13,596 bases of DNA from contig CALLQJ010000339.1 of NCBI GenBank assembly GCA_938014865.1, positions 1-13,596 on the forward strand, given 5' to 3'. The DNA is from an uncultured Fastidiosipila sp. (lineage in GTDB: Bacteria; Bacillota; Clostridia; Saccharofermentanales; Fastidiosipilaceae). The notes beneath the pieces were generated by a model. It did no database searches. It was not told the DNA's origin and saw nothing but the letters and a program-made list of their open reading frames with translations. This document shows, piece after piece, positions 6,273 to 11,495 of this stretch (position 1 is its first letter; every line of letters begins with the position of its first letter). A program made the position numbers and the translations under genes.

Positions 6273-7052
6273 TCAGGACATGCCGAAAAGATGCATCAGT
6301 TCCTGAATTTTATCAATCGGATTGAGCCAGTAGAACAAGATCAGAAGCAGGACAATAATAATAATCCAGAAAATCAGATTGGCCCGCTTCATGCGCTTGC
6401 GGTCCTGCTTGCGCTTCTGCTTAACATATTCCCGGTTCGCATAGCCTTTCAGGCGATAGACTTTTGACGGACCGTGCCGTTTTAAACGATAAAAAGGCGA
6501 AATATAATAGCGGCTGCGCGGCAGTTCGGTCATCCTCGCTTCATGCCGGAAAATCGATTCCATCTCGGCTGCCCGGCGGTTTCTGGCCGCTACTTTGACG
6601 CCTTGTTTAGCCTGAGGCGTGCCTCTGTGCGGGACTTCAGCATCACTGCTGACCTTTACCGTCTGCACCTTCTGCGGCGGCTTAAGCGCCTGCTGACGCT
6701 TCGTCTCACCCGCCGGATTGTCCTCCCCTGCAGCGGGGCCGGAATAAGCAGGCGGCATCCTGCGGGTGGCAGACAGCGGTTTTACTTTCCGGACCGGATG
6801 TGTATCCCCTGCGGCGTCTTCTTCGGATTCTGCCGAGGCTTCTGAAACGGCCTGCTGCTTCAGAGCCGCCAGACGGACCGTCTCCTGTGCTGCCGTGTCT
6901 TCTTTTTTTGCTTTCATGCGCAGCGGTTTCTGCGGACGGGCAAAGGCTCTTTCCAAACGTGCCGTATCTCCCGTCGCAGCATGGGATGCGGATTTACGAA
7001 AATCCGCCTTCTCTTCCGGAGATTTTAAATTGTGTTCATTCTGATCGGCCAA
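6273..7052 (-). CDS. Unrecognised charged protein with one C-terminal membrane anchor, divergent from lexA
   Basis: No family is recognised. The protein is about 259 residues from the TTG at 7052. The first about 170 residues are charged, Ala/Lys/Glu/Pro-rich and look disordered. A basic, Arg/Lys/Tyr-rich stretch follows (YYISPFYRLKRHGPSKVYRL, then KQKRKQDRKRMKR), then one hydrophobic helix (NLIFWIIIIVLLLILFYWL, about 225-243) and a tail of about 16 residues. The positive-inside rule places the long N-terminal part in the cytoplasm: a tail-anchored protein. There is no signal peptide and no LysM domain. Start choice: the frame is open to a GTG at 7079, but that codon sits on the predicted transcription start. 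The TTG at 7052 has AGCGGGGAA seven bases upstream and is preferred. The gene converges on the recombinase gene and is divergent from lexA. Function unknown; an SOS link is only inferred from position. Confidence 0.7.
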   Translation of the reverse strand: MADQNEHNLKSPEEKADFRKSASHAATGDTARLERAFARPQKPLRMKAKKEDTAAQETVRLAALKQQAVSEASAESEEDAAGDTHPVRKVKPLSATRRMPPAYSGPAAGEDNPAGETKRQQALKPPQKVQTVKVSSDAEVPHRGTPQAKQGVKVAARNRRAAEMESIFRHEARMTELPRSRYYISPFYRLKRHGPSKVYRLKGYANREYVKQKRKQDRKRMKRANLIFWIIIIVLLLILFYWLNPIDKIQELMHLFGMS

Positions 7053-7084
7053 GGCACGTTCCCCGCTTTCTTTCGTCACGCCTG

Positions 7085-7113
7085 ATTATAAATAAATATA
7101 CGCTCGTATACAA
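7085..7113 (-). promoter_or_regulatory. Sigma-A promoter of the tail-anchored protein gene
   Basis: On the - strand TTGTAT (7113-7108), exactly 17 bases, then a perfect TATAAT (7090-7085). Predicted start is near 7078. This argues for translation from the TTG at 7052, unless the GTG at 7079 is used on a nearly leaderless mRNA. Confidence 0.72.
7097..7110. promoter_or_regulatory. Palindrome TATACG-CT-CGTATA inside the promoter
   Basis: Perfect 6-bp arms around CT overlap the -35 and spacer of the promoter at 7085-7113, a typical repressor-operator position. It does not match the LexA box pattern. The binding protein is unknown. Confidence 0.45.
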
Positions 7114-7200
7114 GTTTCAGGCAGATTCCGGCCTTGAAAAAGCCTGAAAGCAGCCGCTCAGAACGTTTTTAAAATGCCCGGCCTTCTTTTCTGCCCAAAG

Positions 7201-7212
7201 GAACAAATGTTT
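7201..7212. promoter_or_regulatory. LexA box (SOS operator) upstream of lexA
   Basis: GAAC-AAAT-GTTT fits the Gram-positive LexA operator pattern GAAC-N4-GTTY. It overlaps the expected -35 position of the lexA promoter and is about 52 bases before the lexA start codon, consistent with autorepression. It lies about 88 bases from the -35 of the divergent gene. Confidence 0.72.
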
Positions 7213-7238
7213 CTTTATTCTTCTTTTTATGCTATTAT
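7210..7238 (+). promoter_or_regulatory. Promoter of lexA
   Basis: The -10 TATTAT (7233-7238) carries a TGn extension (TGC at 7230-7232). The -35 region (TTTCTT, 7210-7215) is weak and overlaps the LexA box. GGGGAG at 7253-7258 is the ribosome binding site. Confidence 0.6.
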
Positions 7239-7263
7239 GAGAAAAAACTTCGGGGAGAAAATC

Positions 7264-7908
7264 ATGGCAAAAGCAGTACCGAAAGAAAATAAACGAGAAC
7301 GCAATAAAAAGAGAATGCTCCGCTTTTTGGAAAAATACATCAGTGAGCACGGCTATTCCCCTTCCGTCCGGGATATCGGCGCCGCTCTGGGCTTTCGTTC
7401 CACGTCGACCGTCCACCGCTATCTTAAGGAACTTCATGAAGAAGGGTCCATCACCTACGCCGACGGCAAGCGGCGGGCCATTACGCTTACGGACATGAAT
7501 TACGGCAGTGAGAGCAGCGATACACTGAGCTGGCCTCTGGTCGGTATGGTCACCGCCGGGCAGCCGATTCTGGCGCAGGAAAACATCGAATATGACATCA
7601 CCGTCGATGAGAAATTATTCACGCATGCCGACGAAAATAACTTCATCCTGCGGGTCCGCGGCGACTCCATGATCGACTACGGGATCTTTAACGGTGATCT
7701 CATTATTGTGAGTCCTGCGCAGACTGCGGAGAAAAATGAAATTGTCGTGGCCATGATCGGAGAAGAAGCGACGGTAAAACGTTTCGGCTATCAGGACGGC
7801 GTCCCCTACCTCTTCCCGGAAAACGACGCCTTTTCCCCTATCCCCTTTATGGCGGAAGACTGCCGGATTATCGGCAAGGTCATCGGCCTGATCCGGACCA
7901 GCATCTGA
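7264..7908 (+). CDS. lexA: LexA repressor (SOS regulator, self-cleaving)
   Basis: Represses DNA-damage genes and is inactivated by RecA-stimulated self-cleavage. With the ATG at 7264 it is 214 residues, the normal length. An N-terminal winged helix-turn-helix spans about 10-75 (SPSVRDIGAALGFRSTSTVHRYL is the helix-turn-helix). The cleavage site is A98-G99 in VTAGQP, the nucleophile is S135 in GDSMID, and the general-base lysine is K172 in ATVKRF; all are intact. The frame stays open upstream to an ATG at 7174, but that start would run through the LexA box and promoter. GGGGAG six bases before 7264 settles the choice. Autoregulation is expected from the GAAC-N4-GTTT operator. It is divergent from the tail-anchored protein gene and convergent with hfq, sharing a bidirectional terminator. 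Confidence 0.97.
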   Translation: MAKAVPKENKRERNKKRMLRFLEKYISEHGYSPSVRDIGAALGFRSTSTVHRYLKELHEEGSITYADGKRRAITLTDMNYGSESSDTLSWPLVGMVTAGQPILAQENIEYDITVDEKLFTHADENNFILRVRGDSMIDYGIFNGDLIIVSPAQTAEKNEIVVAMIGEEATVKRFGYQDGVPYLFPENDAFSPIPFMAEDCRIIGKVIGLIRTSI

Positions 7909-7946
7909 GCGTTTTTCACGTTTTATAGAATCCTGAATTCTGAAGT

Positions 7947-7989
7947 AAAAAAATCAAAAGGCAGTTCGCTTCGGGCGAGCTGCCTTTTT
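7947..7989. terminator. Bidirectional terminator between lexA and hfq
   Basis: A 14-bp stem with one G-U pair (7956-7969 with 7975-7988) closes a TTCGG loop. T-rich tracts leave the stem on both strands (CTTTTTC on +; TTTT-GA-TTTTTTT on -). It serves lexA on + and hfq on -. Confidence 0.9.
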
Positions 7990-8002
7990 CCTTTTCCTTT
8001 TG

Positions 8003-8392
8003 TCAGCTTCGGGCCGGCGAATGATAATAATACGGTTCGTGTCCGCCGTCGGCGATCTTGCTTGCATACGCTGCCGCCGGGCTCTTCTCCGGTTTGGGAA
8101 TGCCTTTGACATAGACTTCTCCGAGCGGAATGATGCTCATGATGGCGGATTTAAACAAAAGATAGTACTTGTCATCCGCATAAAGCAAAATCGTCCAGTT
8201 GTCATAATCCAGGATGCGGCCGCGTCTCAGACTTTCGTTTTTCAGGTATACATCCAAGGTCGTCTTATTGTCTTTGACGGCGCTTAAAAAACGGTCCTGA
8301 AGATTTTCGGATGCCCCTGATGCCTTATAGCCGCCGCCTTCTATTCGCCGCGTCTTTGCATTATACTTCTTTGCTGTCCACATCGAGTCCAT
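8003..8392 (-). CDS. hfq: Hfq-like RNA-binding protein (divergent, with N- and C-terminal extensions)
   Basis: An Sm-fold RNA chaperone, expected to form a hexameric ring that pairs or stabilises small RNAs. The Sm core spans about 30-92 of 129 residues: NLQDRFL keeps the RNA-binding Gln (Q32) and Asp, then DVYLKNESLRRGRILDYDNW and LLFKSAIMSI give the five-strand pattern. The position directly downstream of miaA is the classic hfq location and strongly supports the call. Oddities: a 29-residue basic N-terminal extension; a 35-residue tail ending in Tyr/His/Pro-rich sequence; Trp instead of Phe after DN; FKSA instead of the near-universal YKHA, so the proximal-face His is lost; and no Arg-rich rim motif. 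Bacillota Hfq is usually 70-80 residues. Start ATG at 8392 follows AAAGAGG by seven bases; a second Met at position 4 is possible. Function with normal RNA specificity is uncertain. Confidence 0.85.
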   Translation of the reverse strand: MDSMWTAKKYNAKTRRIEGGGYKASGASENLQDRFLSAVKDNKTTLDVYLKNESLRRGRILDYDNWTILLYADDKYYLLFKSAIMSIIPLGEVYVKGIPKPEKSPAAAYASKIADGGHEPYYYHSPARS

Positions 8393-8521
8393 AACGGTGC
8401 CTCTTTCTAAATTTATGATGCTGCAAGAATAGCAAGAGACAAGGCCTCAAGTGAAATGGATAAAGGCGTAAAAATCCGCAGTTTAAAAGGATTGTCCACA
8501 GAAATTTTCCGAAGCGTCCGA

Positions 8522-8535
8522 AAACGTTAACGTTT
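8522..8535. repeat. Perfect 14-bp palindrome over the miaA stop codon
   Basis: AAACGTTAACGTTT reads the same on both strands and includes the miaA TAA (8529-8527). It has no loop, so it fits a protein-binding site rather than a terminator; chance is also possible. Confidence 0.4.
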
Positions 8536-9471
8536 CGCCGAGTTTTTCAGTTCTTCAATAAAAGCCGGCAGGAATTCGGGAAGGTCTTCAGCATCCACCC
8601 ACTCGACCCAGTCCTTGCCGCGGAACCAGCTCAGCTGGCGCTTCGCATAGCGCCGGGATTGCTGTTTCAAGTAGTCTTTGGCTTCTTCGAGGCTTTTTTC
8701 CCCGTCCAGATAAGCAAATAATTCCTTGTAGCCGATGGCCTGAAGACTTGTTGCCCGCTCGTCCAAGTTCATTGCCTTGAGCTTTTTTGCTTCTTCCAGA
8801 AGGCCTTCCTCAAACATTTTTTCGGTGCGCTGATTGATTCTCTCATAAAGTTCTTCGCGCGGCCTCCGCAGCGCAATCACCCGGTAATGCCGTCCGTCCT
8901 TTTTGCGGCTTTCCGGTTTATCCCAGTCGCTTTGCCGCTTGCCGGTGCAAAGGTAGATTTCCATGGCCCGCGCGATGCGGCGGTGATCATTCGGATGAAG
9001 TTTCTCCGCTTTCGGCGGATCCATATCGGCTAATTCTTTAAGAAGCGCCTCCCCGCCTTCTTTTTCACAGCGTAAAAGCAGGTGCCTGCGCAAGGCCGGA
9101 TTATCGGCATCCGGCATAAAGCGAATGCCTTCCGCCAGCCCCGTAATATACTGCGGCGTGCCGCCCACCAATACGGGCCAGCGTCCTTCCGCTTCAAGCT
9201 GATCCAATACCTTTTCCGCTTCAAAAATAAAATCCTCTGCACTGAAGCGTTCATCCGGATCACGGATATCGAGCAAATAATGCGGTATTTCAGCCCGCTG
9301 AGCCGGGCTCGCTTTGGCCGTTCCGATATCCAGGCCCCGGTAAACCTGCATGGAATCACAGCTGATAATCGCCCCGTCCAGGGCACGGGCCAAAGGCAGG
9401 CTCAGCGCGGTTTTGCCGCTGGCCGTCGGACCGGTAATGACAGGGATCTCGGCGCCTTTTCTAAAAAGCAT
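8527..9471 (-). CDS. miaA: tRNA dimethylallyltransferase (A37 isopentenylation)
   Basis: Transfers a dimethylallyl group to N6 of A37 in tRNAs that read UNN codons. The protein is 314 residues, the normal length. The P-loop GPTASGKT is at 14-21, the catalytic region SCDSMQVYRGLDIGTAK at 37-53, then PHYLLDIRDP and VGGT at 102-105. DHRRIARAMEIY and LQAIGYKE are further family signatures, and QQSRRYAKRQLSWFRG is the usual tRNA-contacting C-terminal motif. A local oddity is GGTPQY where the family normally has GGT-x-LY. The start is ATG at 9471. AAAGGAG is about 14 bases upstream, rather far, and no better in-frame start is seen. It lies 38 bases after mutL in the same direction and 134 bases before hfq, so it is probably co-transcribed with mutSL. 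Confidence 0.96.
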   Translation of the reverse strand: MLFRKGAEIPVITGPTASGKTALSLPLARALDGAIISCDSMQVYRGLDIGTAKASPAQRAEIPHYLLDIRDPDERFSAEDFIFEAEKVLDQLEAEGRWPVLVGGTPQYITGLAEGIRFMPDADNPALRRHLLLRCEKEGGEALLKELADMDPPKAEKLHPNDHRRIARAMEIYLCTGKRQSDWDKPESRKKDGRHYRVIALRRPREELYERINQRTEKMFEEGLLEEAKKLKAMNLDERATSLQAIGYKELFAYLDGEKSLEEAKDYLKQQSRRYAKRQLSWFRGKDWVEWVDAEDLPEFLPAFIEELKNSAKR

Positions 9472-9492
9472 CTTCAGATCAGAAACTCCTTT

Positions 9493-9528
9493 CAGACAAT
9501 CTGTTTAAATCAGACAATCCGTTTAAAC
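9493..9528 (-). repeat. 18-bp tandem duplication of the mutL 3' end including its stop
   Basis: 9493-9510 and 9511-9528 are head-to-tail copies that agree at 16 of 18 bases. Read on the - strand, the first copy is the end of mutL (Phe-Lys-Arg-Ile-Val-stop). The second repeats it in frame as Phe-Lys-Gln-Ile-Val-stop. The duplicate lies just before the miaA ribosome binding site. Confidence 0.85.
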
Positions 9529-11495
9529 AGTTTTTCAAAGGTGCGGCTATCGACTTCAATAATGACCGGGCGGCCGTGCGGACAATGATAAGGGTTCTTC
9601 AATTCCAAAAGCTGATTGCGCAGTGCATCCGCTTCCGTGCTGTTCAGATGATCGTGCGCTTTGACCGCGGCCTGGCAGGAATCTGTGGCCAGCAAGTGAT
9701 AGACGACTTCACTGTTGCCTTTGATATCCTCGGGACCGTTGGCCATGGCTTCATCCAGGATGTTCCGGAAGGTTTTCTCGGGGTCCAGATAGCCCGGCCC
9801 GATCGGCATGGAACGCAGCAGCACTTTATTGCGGCCGAAAAAATCCAGATCAAAGCCCAGTGCCGGCCACAGCTCTTTATTTTCCTCAATAAAAAGCACT
9901 TCGGCCGCCGTAAGTTCCGCAACGGCAGGCTCTAAGAGCATCTGCGCGCGGATCTCCCGGTTCCTGCGGTAATCGTCCACCGCCTCTTCAAAGAGCACCT
10001 TTTCATGCGCTGCATGCTGATCAATAATGTAGCAGGTTTCCCCTTCTTCAAAAAGCAGGTAGGTATTAAAAAGCTGTCCCGCGAAACGAGCTTTTTTCAG
10101 GCGAAGCAAGCGCTCATCGCCCTCTTCTTCTTCCGTAAAGCTTATTTGAGAAAAGCCCTCTTCCCGCCCGCTGTTTTCCTCTGTTTTTGTTTCCGGGGCC
10201 TCTTCTTGCTTATCCAAAACAGGGAAACTTTGATAAGGCTTCCGCTCGTCTTTAAAGGATGCCCTCCCGAAGCCCCCGAGGTCAAAATGAAGAGGCGGCA
10301 TATCCTTCGCACGGGGACGCAGCGCCTGTCCGCCGTGTCCCGCCGGAGCGCTCCCGGAAGCGGCTTCCTTTTTCCGTTCCTCTCTTTGATCCTCCCCGCT
10401 TTCTGCGGCCAAGCCCGTTTTCCCGGCAGGCGCTGCCGCCGGAGCTTCTGTTTCTTCCGGACGTTCTTCACTTTCTTTAAGCGGCGGGCGCAGGGCGGTG
10501 AAAAGCGAATTCTGCACCTGGTGGTAAACGGCCCGGTAGACCTCACTGTCATTCCAAAAGCGCAGTTCCAGCTTTCTGGGGTGTACATTGACGTCCACTA
10601 AGTTCTGCGGAATCTGCACTTTAAGGACCGCTGCAGGATAGCGTCCGGTCATCAGGGTCGATTTATACGCATCTTCAAGTGCCCGGGTAAGAACGGGCGC
10701 TTTGACGGCGCGGCCGTTCACAAAGAAAAGCTGGCGGCTGCGTGACTTGCGCGCCGCTTCCGGCAGTCCCAGATAGCCTTCCGTACGGACCATGGCATTC
10801 TCTTCGGCCGGCAAAAGCGGCACCATGCTCTGCGCCGTTTTCTGTCCGAAAATCGCATAAATAGCGGAAATAAGCTGATTATCGCCCGGCGTGTGCAAGA
10901 CTTCTTTGCCCGAATTTTCAAGATAAAAAGAAATATCCGGCCGGCTGAGGGCAAGGTCCTGAACGGTATCGCTGATGCGCCCGGCCTCCGTCTGATCTTT
11001 CTTCAAAAATTTAAAACGCGCCGGCGTATTATAAAAAAGGTCCCGGACTTCAATGCTTGTGCCGTCATTGCAGGGCCTGCGGCTGTGCTCCGTAAGTTCA
11101 CCGCCGTCAATGCGGATAAAAGTTCCGGTCTCATCTTCCGGACGCTTCGTCTGCAAGGTGAGTTTTGAAACCGCCGCAATCGTCGGCAAGGCTTCGCCCC
11201 GGAAGCCTAAAGTCATAAGCTGATCCAGATCGGAGATCTTTTCGATCTTGCTTGTAGCATGATCGGCAAAGGCCATTTTGGCATCCGCAAATGACATCCC
11301 GGATCCGTTATCGCTTATGCGTATGCTCTTCTTGCCGCCCTGCTCAATATAAATCTGCAGGCGGTCCGCGCCGGCATCAATGGAATTTTCGCAGAGTTCT
11401 TTCACGACGGAGGCCGGCCGCTCAACCACTTCTCCGGCGGCAATGCTTTGTGTCGTCTGCGTATCTAATATGCGTATACTTTGTTCACTCGCCAT
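9510..11495 (-). CDS. mutL: DNA mismatch repair protein MutL (endonuclease-type)
   Basis: Links mismatch recognition by MutS to strand incision and removal. With the ATG at 11495 it is 661 residues. The N-terminal GHKL ATPase domain (about 1-330) shows AGEVVERPASVVKELCENS, SDNGSGM, HATSKI and LGFRGEAL. A low-complexity Glu/Pro/Ala linker runs about 340-460. The C-terminal dimerisation domain carries DQHAAHEKVLFE (about 492-503), which satisfies DQHA-x2-E-x4-E, and CPHGRP (about 638-643), so the metal-dependent endonuclease should be active, as in bacteria without MutH. The frame extends to 11516, but 11495 has AAGGGCGG five bases upstream and starts with the normal MutL N-terminus. The ATG lies inside the mutS end (11-base overlap), indicating translational coupling. 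The last six codons are duplicated after the stop. Confidence 0.97.
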   Translation of the reverse strand: MASEQSIRILDTQTTQSIAAGEVVERPASVVKELCENSIDAGADRLQIYIEQGGKKSIRISDNGSGMSFADAKMAFADHATSKIEKISDLDQLMTLGFRGEALPTIAAVSKLTLQTKRPEDETGTFIRIDGGELTEHSRRPCNDGTSIEVRDLFYNTPARFKFLKKDQTEAGRISDTVQDLALSRPDISFYLENSGKEVLHTPGDNQLISAIYAIFGQKTAQSMVPLLPAEENAMVRTEGYLGLPEAARKSRSRQLFFVNGRAVKAPVLTRALEDAYKSTLMTGRYPAAVLKVQIPQNLVDVNVHPRKLELRFWNDSEVYRAVYHQVQNSLFTALRPPLKESEERPEETEAPAAAPAGKTGLAAESGEDQREERKKEAASGSAPAGHGGQALRPRAKDMPPLHFDLGGFGRASFKDERKPYQSFPVLDKQEEAPETKTEENSGREEGFSQISFTEEEEGDERLLRLKKARFAGQLFNTYLLFEEGETCYIIDQHAAHEKVLFEEAVDDYRRNREIRAQMLLEPAVAELTAAEVLFIEENKELWPALGFDLDFFGRNKVLLRSMPIGPGYLDPEKTFRNILDEAMANGPEDIKGNSEVVYHLLATDSCQAAVKAHDHLNSTEADALRNQLLELKNPYHCPHGRPVIIEVDSRTFEKLFKRIV

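Noticed and set aside
6273..7052. Assignment of the lexA-divergent gene as yneA
   Set aside because: There is no LysM domain and the single membrane helix is at the C-terminus rather than the N-terminus; only the position is similar.
7174..7263. N-terminal extension of LexA from an upstream ATG
   Set aside because: It would place coding sequence across the LexA box and promoter; the ATG at 7264 has the ribosome binding site and gives the normal length.
8492..8500. TTGTCCACA, one mismatch from a DnaA box
   Set aside because: It is isolated between miaA and hfq; a single near-match is expected by chance in this much sequence.
10005..10601. Long opposite-strand open frame within mutL
   Set aside because: It is antisense to the low-complexity linker and ATPase coding sequence of mutL, with no start signal; a shadow of the real gene.
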